Made by a program: the position numbers and the translations under genes. From positions 6,324,001-6,388,000 of the forward strand of contig NZ_CP051006.1 of the NCBI RefSeq assembly GCF_014673495.1: a stretch of DNA of 64,000 nucleotides, read 5' to 3'. Under the pieces are notes generated by a model. The model searched no databases and was not told the DNA's origin. It saw only the letters and a program-made list of their open reading frames with translations. This stretch comes from Streptomyces griseofuscus (lineage in GTDB: Bacteria; Actinomycetota; Actinomycetes; Streptomycetales; Streptomycetaceae). Position 1 is the first letter of the stretch, and every line of letters starts with the position of its first letter. Below are positions 51,540-62,637 of this stretch, one piece after another.

Positions 51540-52013
51540 GTGCCCCGCACCCTGGCCAACGCCCCGATCATGATCCTCAACGGGCCCAACCTGAATCTGC
51601 TGGGCCAGCGCCAGCCGGAGATCTACGGCAGGGAGACACTTGCCGACGTCGAGGTGCTGTGCGCCGAGGCGGCGGCCGCGCACGGTGGCACGATCGACTT
51701 CCGGCAGTCCAACCACGAGGGCGAACTGGTCGACTGGATCCATGAGGCGCGCCTGGGCCACTGCGGCATCGTCATCAACCCCGGCGCCTACTCGCACACT
51801 TCGGTGGCGATCCTGGACGCGCTCAACACCTGCGACGGCATGCCCGTTCTTGAGGTGCACATCTCCAACATCCACCAGCGCGAGACGTTCCGGCACCACT
51901 CGTACGTCTCGCTGCGTGCCGACGGCGTGATCGCGGGCTGCGGCGTGCAGGGCTACGCGTTCGGCGTCGCGCGTGTCGTGGCACTCCTGGGCGCCACACG
52001 GGCAGACGTGTAG
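51540..52013 (+). CDS. aroQ: Type II 3-dehydroquinate dehydratase
   Basis: This 157-aa dodecameric enzyme of the shikimate pathway converts 3-dehydroquinate to 3-dehydroshikimate by anti-elimination. ILNGPNLNLLGQRQPEIYG (residues 12-30) carries the flexible-loop Arg and the catalytic Tyr29. RQSNHEGELVDWIHEA, INPGAYSHTSVAILDAL, and EVHISNIHQRETFRHHSYVS with the catalytic His follow. GTG start with GGAGGAA upstream. It stands alone; the other shikimate genes are not in the window, so it may act in quinate breakdown or biosynthesis. Confidence 0.96.
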   Translation: MPRTLANAPIMILNGPNLNLLGQRQPEIYGRETLADVEVLCAEAAAAHGGTIDFRQSNHEGELVDWIHEARLGHCGIVINPGAYSHTSVAILDALNTCDGMPVLEVHISNIHQRETFRHHSYVSLRADGVIAGCGVQGYAFGVARVVALLGATRADV

Positions 52014-52042
52014 CCGCCTGCCGCGCGGGGCCCGCGGCGGTC

Positions 52043-52795
52043 CTACAGGCGACCCGCCTCGACGATCCGCCGCAGGAAGCGCCGGGTGCGTTCCTGCTGC
52101 GGATCCCCGAACACCTGCTCGGCGGTGCCGTGTTCGAGAACGACCCCGCCGTCCAGGAAGCACACCTGGTCGGCGACGTCCCGCGCGAAGCCCATCTCAT
52201 GGGTGGCCAGCACCATGGTCATGCCCTCGTCCTTCAGCCCCCGGACCACCTCCAGCACCTCGCCCACCAGTTCGGGGTCGAGCGCGGCCGTGATCTCGTC
52301 CAGCAGCAACAGCCGGGGCCGCACGGCGAGGGCCCGTACGATCGCCACCCGCTGCTGCTGGCCGCCGCTGAGCCGGTCCGGGTAGGCGTCCGCCTTGCCG
52401 GCCAGCCCGAGGCGCTCCAGCAGCCCCCTGGCCCGCTCCTCGGCCTCGGCGCGGGAGGCGCCGTGCACCCGGCGCGGAGCGAGCGTGATGTTGTCCAGCA
52501 CGGTCATGTGCGGGAAGAGGTTGTACGCCTGGAAGACCACGCCGATCCGGCGCCGCACCGCGTCCTGGTCGGCCCGGGGATCGGTGATCTCCTCGCCGTC
52601 CAGCCAGATCGCGCCGTCGTCGATCTCCTCCAAGAGGTTGGCGCACCGCAGCAGCGTCGACTTCCCGGACCCGGAGGCGCCGATCAGCGCGGTCACCGTG
52701 TGCGGGGCGACCTCCAGGTCGACGTCCCGCAGGACCACCGACTCGCCAAAGGTCTTGCGGACCGACTCCATGCGCAGCACAGACGCGTCGCTCAT
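52043..52795 (-). CDS. Polar amino acid ABC transporter ATP-binding protein (GlnQ-like)
   Basis: This 250-aa ATPase has Walker A GASGSGKST (residues 39-47), Q-loop region VFQAYNLFPHMTVLDN, ABC signature LSGGQQQRVAIVRAL, Walker B LLLLDEITAALDPE and the H-loop LATHEMGFARDVAD. The usual DEPT of this subfamily reads DEIT here. The HMTVLDN and HEMGFAR motifs are typical of the His/Glu/Gln/Arg importer ATPases. It is the last gene of a three-gene operon and overlaps the permease gene by 4 bp. Confidence 0.95.
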   Translation of the reverse strand: MSDASVLRMESVRKTFGESVVLRDVDLEVAPHTVTALIGASGSGKSTLLRCANLLEEIDDGAIWLDGEEITDPRADQDAVRRRIGVVFQAYNLFPHMTVLDNITLAPRRVHGASRAEAEERARGLLERLGLAGKADAYPDRLSGGQQQRVAIVRALAVRPRLLLLDEITAALDPELVGEVLEVVRGLKDEGMTMVLATHEMGFARDVADQVCFLDGGVVLEHGTAEQVFGDPQQERTRRFLRRIVEAGRL

Positions 52796-53703
52796 AGGGA
52801 TCCCCCCTGTTCCCGCCGCCGGTCAAGGCGGGCCGTCACCCAGTCCGTGAAGCGGGTCATCGGAATGGTCAGCGCCACGAACACGAGGCCCGCCACGATG
52901 TACGGCGTGTAGTTCAGGCTGCGGCCCACGATGATGTCGGCCGCCCGTACGGCGTCCACCGCGCCGCCGATCGACACCAGGCCGGTGTCCTTCTGGAGCG
53001 ACACCAGGTCGTTGAGCAGCGGCGGCACCTGCCGGCGCACCGCCTGGGGCAGCACCACGTAGCGCAGGGCCTGGCGGTTTGTCAGACCCAGCGAGCGGGC
53101 CGCCGCGCGCTGGGAGGGGTGGATCGACTCGATACCGGCCCGGAACACCTCGGCGACGTACGCCGAGTACGTCAGCGTCAGCGCCGTACCGCCGAGCAGC
53201 ACCGGATCGACCGTCACACCCTGGAGCCGCAGCGCCGGCACGCCCAGCACCACGATCATCAGATTGATGATCAGCGGCAGCCCGCGGAAGAAGTCGGTGT
53301 ACGCCGCCGCCAGCACCCGCAGCGGGAAGAACACCGGGCCGCGCAGGGTGCGCGCGATCGCGATCAGCATGCCGAGGACCAGGACGGCGACACCGCAGAT
53401 CAGCAGCAGGCGGACGTTCAGCCACAGCCCTTCGAGGACCTTCGGGAGCGCCTCGCGCGCGTACTGGGCGCTGAAGAACGTCTCCTTGGTGCGCGGCCAG
53501 CCGGGCGCGTCCACCACGACCAGGTAGAGCACGGCGGCGGTGACCAGGGTGGACAGCGCCGCGACGGCCGTCGCGCGGCGGGTCCGTGCCCGCTTGTGGC
53601 GTTCGCGCGCCAGCCGCCGCGCGGAGGGCACGTAGTCGTCGCCGGGCATGCCGTCCTTGTCGTCGGCCCCCTCTCGGGCCGACTCGCCCTTGGTGACGGT
53701 CAC
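52792..53703 (-). CDS. Polar amino acid ABC transporter permease
   Basis: This 303-aa permease of the HisM/GlnP class has an N-terminal cytoplasmic extension rich in charged residues (1-45). It continues with AREALPKVLEGLWLNVRLLLICGVAVLVLGMLIAIAR, FFRGLPLIINLMIVVLGVPAL and AYVAEVFRAGIESI. The EAA-type coupling loop is HPSQRAAARSLGLTNRQALRYVVLPQA (about 220-246). The GTG start at 53703 overlaps the stop of the binding-protein gene (GTGA). A single permease suggests a homodimer. Confidence 0.94.
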   Translation of the reverse strand: MTVTKGESAREGADDKDGMPGDDYVPSARRLARERHKRARTRRATAVAALSTLVTAAVLYLVVVDAPGWPRTKETFFSAQYAREALPKVLEGLWLNVRLLLICGVAVLVLGMLIAIARTLRGPVFFPLRVLAAAYTDFFRGLPLIINLMIVVLGVPALRLQGVTVDPVLLGGTALTLTYSAYVAEVFRAGIESIHPSQRAAARSLGLTNRQALRYVVLPQAVRRQVPPLLNDLVSLQKDTGLVSIGGAVDAVRAADIIVGRSLNYTPYIVAGLVFVALTIPMTRFTDWVTARLDRRREQGGSL

Positions 53704-54584
53704 TTGAGCACCGGGGCGCCGACGGCGTCGGACAGCCACCGCTGGTCGAGCCGCGCCAGCGTGCCGTCCTTGCGCAGGGCGTCGACGGCGCCGCTCACGC
53801 ACGGGGTCAGCGCGCTGCCCTTGTCGAGTACCAGGCCGAACTGCTCGGGCGTGCCGCCCTGGTTCTCGAACTGGCCGACGATCTTGGCGTTCGTCACCTC
53901 GGCCGAGGTGATGTAGAAAGCGGTCGGCAGGTCGGTGACGACGGCGTCGACCTGACCGTTCTTCAAGGCGGACTTGGCCTGGTCGTTCTTGGCGTAGACG
54001 GCGGGGTCCTGCTTCGGCTTCACCACGTCGGTGATGTAGTCGAGGCTGGTCGTGCCCACCTGGGCGCCCAGTTTGAGGCCGCGCAGGTCCGCGATGCTCT
54101 TCGCCTCGGCGGCCTTGCCGCCCTTGAGCGCGATGACGGCCTGGCGCACGTCGTAGTAGCCGGAGGAGAAGTCGACGGCCTTTTTGCGTTCGGTGCTGAT
54201 CGAAACCTGGTTGATGTCGAAGTCGAAGGTCTTCACACCGGGCGCGAACGCCTTGTTGAAGGGCACGCTCTGCCAGACCACCTTGTCCTTGCCGTACCCG
54301 AGTTGCTCGGCCACGGCGTAGGCGACCGCGGACTCGAAGCCCTTGCCGTTGGCGGGCTTGTCGTCCTTGAACCACGGCTCGTAGGCGGGCTCGTCCGTCG
54401 CGATGGTCAGCTTCCCGGGCGTCTTGGTGGCCTGCTTGCCCTTGACGCAGCTCGCGGCGGCCGAACCGGGCGCGGTGGCCGACGACTTCGCCTCGGGCTG
54501 CGGGGCGCAGCCGACGGCGGTGGCGAGCAGGGCGAGGGTGGCGGCCGCTACCGCGCGGCGCACTGTGCGAGAAGCGAGGTGCAT
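53700..54584 (-). CDS. Polar amino acid ABC transporter substrate-binding lipoprotein
   Basis: This 294-aa family 3 solute receptor has a lipoprotein signal with cysteine at residue 26 (LATAVGC). LTIATDEPAYEPWFKDDKPANGKGFESAVAYAVAEQLG follows (the typical family 3 start, read in parts), then FDFDINQVSISTERKKAVDFSSGYYDVRQAVIAL and GLKLGAQVGTTSLDY. The ligand is probably a polar amino acid. There is no Shine-Dalgarno before the ATG at 54584; TCGACA, 17 bp, CACTCT upstream would give a nearly leaderless mRNA, a weak proposal. Confidence 0.93.
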   Translation of the reverse strand: MHLASRTVRRAVAAATLALLATAVGCAPQPEAKSSATAPGSAAASCVKGKQATKTPGKLTIATDEPAYEPWFKDDKPANGKGFESAVAYAVAEQLGYGKDKVVWQSVPFNKAFAPGVKTFDFDINQVSISTERKKAVDFSSGYYDVRQAVIALKGGKAAEAKSIADLRGLKLGAQVGTTSLDYITDVVKPKQDPAVYAKNDQAKSALKNGQVDAVVTDLPTAFYITSAEVTNAKIVGQFENQGGTPEQFGLVLDKGSALTPCVSGAVDALRKDGTLARLDQRWLSDAVGAPVLK

Positions 54585-54926
54585 GGCGGGAGAGTGGCAG
54601 CGAACTCGGCCTTTGTCGAGGTCACGACCATTTTTGTCCGCATAGTGGGAGCGGGTGTTGCGGCCGTGTAACGCGGGCCGGGGCGGCGGTACAGGAGCCC
54701 AGGCCCGGGCCGCCGGCCCAGGGCAGGGTGGGCAGACCGGCGGCCCTGCCGCTCGGGAGCCGTCATCCCGGGCGGGGCCGCGACCAGTTGACCGCCTGCC
54801 ACCGGCTCGGGGGAGCGTGCGTGTGCGCCGGCCGCGTGCGAAGCGTTCACACGGGGCGCGCGGAACGGCATTTGCGCCGGGCGCATGTGCGGGTCGTACG
54901 GCATACCCCTTACAGGCGGCCGGAGT
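54585..54926. other. Intergenic region with no supported gene
   Basis: This 342-bp stretch lies between the metallo-hydrolase gene and the start of the amino acid transport operon. Open frames on both strands lack a Shine-Dalgarno and family resemblance. I see only the possible operon promoter near 54600-54630 and G+C-rich hairpin-forming sequence. Confidence 0.5.
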
Positions 54927-55583
54927 TCACCACCCGCGCGCGTGCCACTCCGGCAGATGCGGGCGCTCGGCGCCGAGCGTGGTGTCGTCGCCGTGCCCCG
55001 GGTAGACCCAGGTCTCGTCCGGCAGCGCGTCGAAGATCTTCGTCTCCACGTCGTGGATCAGACTGGCGAACGCCTTCGGGTCCTTGCGCGTGTTGCCGAC
55101 GCCGCCCGGGAAGAGGCAGTCGCCGGTGAAGACGTGCGGATGGCCGTGCGGGTCGTCGTAGACCAGCGCGATGGAGCCCGGTGTGTGCCCGACGAGGTGG
55201 CGCGCGGTGAGTTCCACCTGGCCCACCCGGATGACGTCGCCGTCGTCCACGAGCACGTCGGTGGCCACCGTGATGCCGGGCGCGTCCGCGCGGCCGGCGT
55301 GCGTGCGCGCGCCCGTAGCGGCCACGACCTCGGCGAGCGCCTGCCAGTGGTCGCCGTGCTGGTGGGTGGTGACGACGGACGCGATGCCGTCGTCACCGAT
55401 CATCCCCAGGAGCGTCCGCGGCTCGTTCGCGGCGTCGATCAGCAGCTGCTCGTCGGTGGCCCGGCAGCGCAGCAGATAGGCGTTGTTGTCCATCGGCCCG
55501 ACCGCGATCTTCGTGATCATCAGGTCCTTGAGCTCATGCACATCCGCCGGCCCGCCGACCCTGACCTCGCCCGTGTACGTCAT
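54927..55583 (-). CDS. MBL-fold metallo-hydrolase (glyoxalase II-like)
   Basis: This 218-aa metallo-beta-lactamase-fold hydrolase has the metal-binding motif TTHQHGDHWQAL (HxHxDH, near residue 80). HLVGHTPGSIALVY carries a third His, FTGDCLFPGGVG carries the bridging Asp, and VYPGHGDDTTLGAE carries the final His. This arrangement matches hydroxyacylglutathione-hydrolase-like proteins; in actinomycetes the thiol may be mycothiol. TAGGCT ends 7 bp before the ATG at 55583, so the message may be leaderless. Confidence 0.9.
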   Translation of the reverse strand: MTYTGEVRVGGPADVHELKDLMITKIAVGPMDNNAYLLRCRATDEQLLIDAANEPRTLLGMIGDDGIASVVTTHQHGDHWQALAEVVAATGARTHAGRADAPGITVATDVLVDDGDVIRVGQVELTARHLVGHTPGSIALVYDDPHGHPHVFTGDCLFPGGVGNTRKDPKAFASLIHDVETKIFDALPDETWVYPGHGDDTTLGAERPHLPEWHARGW

Positions 55584-55811
55584 GGTGATCAGCCTATGCC
55601 GTCCACGACGGCGGCGACGCCTCACTGACACAAGCGACCCGCACCGCGAACGTCCTCACCGGACGACGCGGATTTCCGGCAGCACGGAGGCGTCGACCCA
55701 CCTTGACCGTCGCACGCCTCCGAACCGCAGCGCCCGCCTTTCGCCCGGCGCCTTCGCCCGGCACCTTCGTCCGGCGGCGGCAAGCGCTCTGCCGTGCCGC
55801 GGGTTCAAAAC

Positions 55812-56498
55812 CTAGAGCGGCGGAAGCTTCGGCAGAGCGTCGCCGTCCGTCGTCAGGGCGGAGCCGTCGCGGCGGCCGGCGAGCCAGCCCAACAGGTCCG
55901 CCGGGGTGCCCGCGACGGTGACCTCGGGCTTGTCCGCGGGCCTTCCCGTGGTCCACTCGTGCGTGCCGTCCGTCACACGGGTCGCGGGAACGTCGGGATT
56001 GCCGGAGAAGCGCCGGGTCAGGAAGTCGGTCTCGCGCTCCAGGAACTCGGCCGGGAGGTCCTCCAGGTCGTAGCCGATCCCGAGGTCCACATGGTGCAGC
56101 TCCACCTCGCCCCACCGGCGGAACGGCACCCGGGCCGCGTCGTCGGTGACCCCGTTGCGCAGCTCCACCGTGCGCGTCCAGTCCGCGGGCGCGTCCCCCG
56201 CCGCCCGGAACCGCTCGGTGGACTCGCGCAGGTCGGCGAGCTGGGTCTCCAGAGGGCGCGCGGCGCCGTTGTCGATGTCGGCGTCCCGCGCCTCGGCGCT
56301 CGCGTACATGGGACGGCCCTCGAGGACGTTCACGAGCGCGTCCGCGTTGCGGGCGAGGTGGGCGAGGACATGGCCGCGGCTCCAGCCGGGAAGCCGTGAC
56401 GACTCGGCGAGTGAGGCGTTGTCCAGTTGTGCGACCGCGTTGAGCAGCCGCTCGGTCGCGTCACGTACACATGCCAGGTCATGAGCGTGATCAATCAT
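55812..56498 (-). CDS. Mycothiol-dependent maleylpyruvate isomerase-family protein
   Basis: This 228-aa protein of the MDMPI/DinB-like superfamily has an N-terminal four-helix domain with the metal-site pattern LPGWSRGHVLAHLARNADAL (about residues 44-63) and FRRWGEVELHHVDLGIGY (about 132-149). Its His residues would bind zinc. A smaller C-terminal domain has GTPADLLGWLAGR. The family uses mycothiol as cofactor; the substrate here is unknown. TAGGGT (rc of 56506-56511) ends 7 bp before the ATG, again suggesting leaderless translation. It is divergent from uvrA. Confidence 0.88.
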   Translation of the reverse strand: MIDHAHDLACVRDATERLLNAVAQLDNASLAESSRLPGWSRGHVLAHLARNADALVNVLEGRPMYASAEARDADIDNGAARPLETQLADLRESTERFRAAGDAPADWTRTVELRNGVTDDAARVPFRRWGEVELHHVDLGIGYDLEDLPAEFLERETDFLTRRFSGNPDVPATRVTDGTHEWTTGRPADKPEVTVAGTPADLLGWLAGRRDGSALTTDGDALPKLPPL

Positions 56499-56643
56499 GG
56501 GCTCGACCCTAGCCCCGCCACACGTTCGGGTGAAGCTGGTGAAGCTCGTCCGTAATTCGAATGCGCGTGCTATATGGTCGAAGGCGGCGTCGGGCATGCT
56601 GGAAGGCCGGGGGTTGTTATGCAACCGAGCAATCCGACCGGCG

Positions 56644-56666
56644 TTGTCAGTGGCTCCCCCTAGTGT
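56644..56666 (+). promoter_or_regulatory. PafBC-type DNA-damage promoter of uvrA
   Basis: TTGTCAGTG (56644-56652), 8 bp, TAGTGT (56661-56666) is a perfect match to the RecA-independent damage promoter. Transcription would start near 56673, leaving a 50-nt leader. A GGTTG/CAACC hairpin lies upstream at 56614-56628. No LexA box is seen. Confidence 0.87.
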
Positions 56667-56722
56667 GAAGAGGCACGGGGGCTTCGCCCCTGTCACTTCC
56701 CCCAAGAAAGGTGCGGACCGGC

Positions 56723-59788
<3,066 letters not shown>

Positions 59789-59805
59789 CATCGGGTCAGA
59801 AAAGT

Positions 59806-59836
59806 GGCGCCCCGCGGGAACTCCCCGCGGGGCGCC
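59806..59836 (+). terminator. Hairpin terminator of uvrA
   Basis: GGCGCCCCGCGGG (59806-59818) and its exact complement (59824-59836) form a 13-bp stem 17 bp after the uvrA stop codon. Confidence 0.8.
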
Positions 59837-59905
59837 GTTCGTTCCACCATCAGCCGCACGAACCGGCGGCCGCTCCTTGACAAGAGCAGATGGAATACGG
59901 ACGGC

Positions 59906-60817
59906 TCACACGCCACCCAGCTCGTCCGCGTACGGCGGCTCCGCCCCCGCCCGAGAACAGGTGATCGCCGCCGCACGCGCCGCGAACCGCAGCAGCCGCG
60001 CCCAGCCTTCCGTCCCAAGGGCGGCCAGTGCCTCCCGTGACAGCGCGTCCAGGGCGGACAGACCGTGCAACAGCGCCGCGTTCACGGTGTCACCGGCGCC
60101 GATGGTGTCCACGACATGGACCTTCTCACCGGGCACGGAACACTCCCCGCCGTCCCGGGTGTACACGGTCAGACCCTCGCCGCCCCGGGTCACCACCACG
60201 GCCGACGGGCCCTCGGCCAGCCATTCGCGCGGCGTCCCGCCCAACCATGCCGCGTCCTCCGCGGACACCTTCAGCAGCGTCACCCAGGGCAGCCAGCTCG
60301 CGAAACGCGCCCGATAGGCGTCCGCATCCGGGATCAGTCCCGCCCGGATGTTCGGGTCGAGCGCGGTGAACAGCCCCTGCCCGGCCGCCCGGCGCATCAG
60401 CTCCTCATAGGCGCTCGCCCCCGGTTCCAGGACGAGTGACAGGGTGCCGAAGGACACCGCGCGGGTCTCCGCGGGGAGCGAGGCGGGCGCGGTGAAGAGA
60501 CGGTCGGCGGTGCCGTCGACATGGAAGGAGTAGGACGCCGAGCCGTCGCCGTCGATCGTGGCCACCGCGAGGGTCGTCGGCTCCGGCCCGCGCTGGACGC
60601 CCGCCACCTCGACCCCGGCCCGCCGCAGCCCGTCGAGCAGGGCCTCGCCGAAGGCGTCGTACGACGTCCGGGAACAGAAGGCGGTGGGAGAGCCGAGCCG
60701 GCCGAGAGCCAGGGCGGTGTTGTACGGGCCGCCGCCGGGCGCCGGTTTCAGGGCCGCGAGGGCGCCGGGGCCCTGCGGTACCAGGTCGATCAGTGCCTCA
60801 CCGGCGACGACGATCAC
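59906..60817 (-). CDS. PfkB-family sugar kinase (fructokinase-like)
   Basis: This 303-aa carbohydrate kinase has GEALIDLVPQG at the N-terminus and the glycine motif APGGGPYNTALALGRLG (about residues 27-43). The C-terminal catalytic signature is VVDTIGAGDTVNAALLHGLS, with the Asp base in GAGD, and GGEGLTVYTRDGGE. The AGEALIDLVP start is typical of fructokinases. It overlaps the LacI regulator gene by 4 bp (GTGA), so it is the target operon of that regulator. The sugar is not certain. Confidence 0.87.
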   Translation of the reverse strand: MIVVAGEALIDLVPQGPGALAALKPAPGGGPYNTALALGRLGSPTAFCSRTSYDAFGEALLDGLRRAGVEVAGVQRGPEPTTLAVATIDGDGSASYSFHVDGTADRLFTAPASLPAETRAVSFGTLSLVLEPGASAYEELMRRAAGQGLFTALDPNIRAGLIPDADAYRARFASWLPWVTLLKVSAEDAAWLGGTPREWLAEGPSAVVVTRGGEGLTVYTRDGGECSVPGEKVHVVDTIGAGDTVNAALLHGLSALDALSREALAALGTEGWARLLRFAARAAAITCSRAGAEPPYADELGGV

Positions 60818-61953
60818 GAGGTGGTTCCCTTCTCGGACGGGGGCTCGGGCGGGATCTCGGACAGGGCGGCCGACGTGGAGTGCGCGGCTGCCTCGGGCCG
60901 CTCGGGTTCCTCCGGGCAGCCGCAGGACGTGCGGTGGACGAACGCGCAGGGCAGCCGCACGGTCCGGGACGGCCGGTCCGGCTCGGCCAGGCGTTCCAGG
61001 AGCAGTCGTACGGCCCGGGCGCCCAGTTCCCTGCTGGGCTGGGCGATGGCGGTGAGCCGGGGCGAGAAGAGATCGGCCCAGGGGAAGTCGTCGAAACAGC
61101 ACAGGGCGATGTCTTCGGGCACGGACCGGCCGTGCCGGCGCAGGGCGCGCAGAGCGCCGAGGGTCATCGCGTTGTTGGCGGTGACGAGCGCGGTGGGCGG
61201 ATCGGGGAGGGCGAGCAGGGCGGTGGTGGCCCGCTTGGCACCGGCGGACTCGGAGTTGCCGGACACCAGGAGACGGTCGTCGTGCGCGAGGCCCGCCGCG
61301 GCGAGGCCGTCCAGATAGCCCGTGACGCGCTCACGCGTCGTGCTGAGCCCCGCCAGCCCGGCGATCAGGCCGACCCTGTGGTGCCCCCGTCCGGCGAGGT
61401 GGGTGACGAGGCGGGCCATCGGCCCGGTGCTTTCCGCGCAGACCTGATCGAAGAACGGGGCGCCCTGAGTCGCTGCGGCAGCCGTCCCGTCGCCGGATCC
61501 GGGCGGGTCGATCAGCCGGTCAAGGAACACGGTGGGTACGGCATGACGGCCGAGGTAGTCGACCAGCTCGCCCGGCTGCGCGGACGGGGCGACGATCATG
61601 CCGTCCACCCGGCGCTCATGGAGGAGTTGCGCGACCTTGCGCTCCTGGAGGGGGTCGTCGTGCGGATCGGCCAGGAGCAGCCCGTAACCGGCCTCCAGGG
61701 CCGCGGCCTCGACGCCCTGGAGGATCTCGGTGAAGTACGGATTGCTGATCGCCGACACCGCGAGCCCGATGGAGCGGGTGCGCGCGGTGACCAAGGAGCG
61801 GGCCAGGGTGTTGGGGGTGTAGCCGAGGACGTCCACCGCGTCCAGGACGGCCCGACGGGTGCCGGGCGAGACCGGGCGGGTGCCGTTCAGGACGTGGGAG
61901 ACGGTCGCCACGGAGACTCCGGCGCTCCGCGCGACGTCCGCCATGGTGGCCAT
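60814..61953 (-). CDS. LacI-family transcriptional regulator
   Basis: This 379-aa repressor has the LacI helix-turn-helix TMADVARSAGVSVATVSHVLNG (residues 3-24) and hinge region GYTPNTLARSL. The periplasmic-binding-like effector domain has SIGLAVSAISNPYFTEILQGVE and DGMIVAPSAQ, then ALVTANNAMTLGALRALRRHG and CCFDDFPWADLFSPRLTAIAQP. A 40-residue Glu/Pro-rich C-terminal extension, including CGCPEEPERPE, exceeds the usual 340 aa. The ATG at 61953 is preceded by GGAAGGGGG. The operon promoter contains a 26-bp perfect palindrome that it likely binds, with a sugar or sugar phosphate as inducer. Confidence 0.92.
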   Translation of the reverse strand: MATMADVARSAGVSVATVSHVLNGTRPVSPGTRRAVLDAVDVLGYTPNTLARSLVTARTRSIGLAVSAISNPYFTEILQGVEAAALEAGYGLLLADPHDDPLQERKVAQLLHERRVDGMIVAPSAQPGELVDYLGRHAVPTVFLDRLIDPPGSGDGTAAAATQGAPFFDQVCAESTGPMARLVTHLAGRGHHRVGLIAGLAGLSTTRERVTGYLDGLAAAGLAHDDRLLVSGNSESAGAKRATTALLALPDPPTALVTANNAMTLGALRALRRHGRSVPEDIALCCFDDFPWADLFSPRLTAIAQPSRELGARAVRLLLERLAEPDRPSRTVRLPCAFVHRTSCGCPEEPERPEAAAHSTSAALSEIPPEPPSEKGTTS

Positions 61954-62020
61954 CGTGCCCCCTTCCCCTAACCCGCCGTACGGGTGCTCGGCCGGGAACG
62001 TACCCCATCGGCTGACCCCG

Positions 62021-62046
62021 CGTAAACGCTTGCGCAAGCGTTTACG
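62021..62046. promoter_or_regulatory. 26-bp perfect palindrome, probable operator of the LacI regulator
   Basis: CGTAAACGCTTGC and its exact reverse complement abut, with the central CG step expected for LacI-family operators. It lies 68 bp upstream of the regulator's ATG on the minus strand and about 140 bp from the divergent Rieske gene. Each half contains AAACGCTT, so two overlapping half-site spacings are possible. Confidence 0.85.
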
Positions 62047-62183
62047 TGCTCGATTTCGCCGTACGGGACACGCCTTCCCGCACGCTGTCGTCCCTCCGCG
62101 GTCGCACACCGCACCCCGCTTCAGGCCCGGATTCCAGCCCCGGTATCGTCGCCGTCCACACCCCTTGACCAGTGGAGTTCGAG

Positions 62184-62609
62184 ATGCCTACGCGTCCTTC
62201 CGCGAGCCGCCGTACCGTCCTTCGAGGGGCCGCCGTGGTCCCGGTCGCCGGGCTCGGCCTGGCCGCGTGCTCCGGCCCGGGGGGCAGTGGATCGGCCGCC
62301 ACCCCGAGCGCGCCGGTGGACCTCGGCGCCGAGAGCGATGTCGCCAAGGGCGGCGCCAAGCTCTACAAGGACCACAATGTGGTGGTCAGCCGGGACAAGA
62401 GCGGCACGCTGAAGGCGTACAGCACGGTCTGCACGCACGCGGGTTGCCCGATCAACAAGCTCCAGGGCACCACCCTGATCTGCCCCTGCCACGGCAGCGA
62501 GTTCGACGCCGTGACCGGCAAGGTGGTCCAGTCGCCGGCCACCGAGCCCCTGACGGAGCTGTCGGTGAAGACGCAGAACGGCAGGATCGTCGCCGGCCCG
62601 GCCGCCTGA
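62184..62609 (+). CDS. Rieske 2Fe-2S lipoprotein, Tat-exported
   Basis: This 141-aa protein has a twin-arginine signal SRRTVLRGAAVVP, with a lipobox giving Cys29 (GLAAC). The Rieske domain has CTHAGC (Cys83, His85, Cys88) and CPCHGSEFD (Cys100, Cys102, His103), giving two Cys and two His ligands plus the disulphide pair. It is expected to be a membrane-attached electron-transfer protein outside the cytoplasm. No partner oxidase or dehydrogenase is adjacent. The ATG at 62184 is preceded by GGAG. Confidence 0.92.
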   Translation: MPTRPSASRRTVLRGAAVVPVAGLGLAACSGPGGSGSAATPSAPVDLGAESDVAKGGAKLYKDHNVVVSRDKSGTLKAYSTVCTHAGCPINKLQGTTLICPCHGSEFDAVTGKVVQSPATEPLTELSVKTQNGRIVAGPAA

Positions 62610-62637
62610 TTCACCCCTGCGCCGGCCGGCCCCAGGT

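Noticed and set aside
54548..54904. A 118-residue minus-strand frame overlapping the start of the amino acid binding-protein gene.
   Set aside because: No ribosome binding site or family resemblance, and it overlaps a confident gene and its promoter region.
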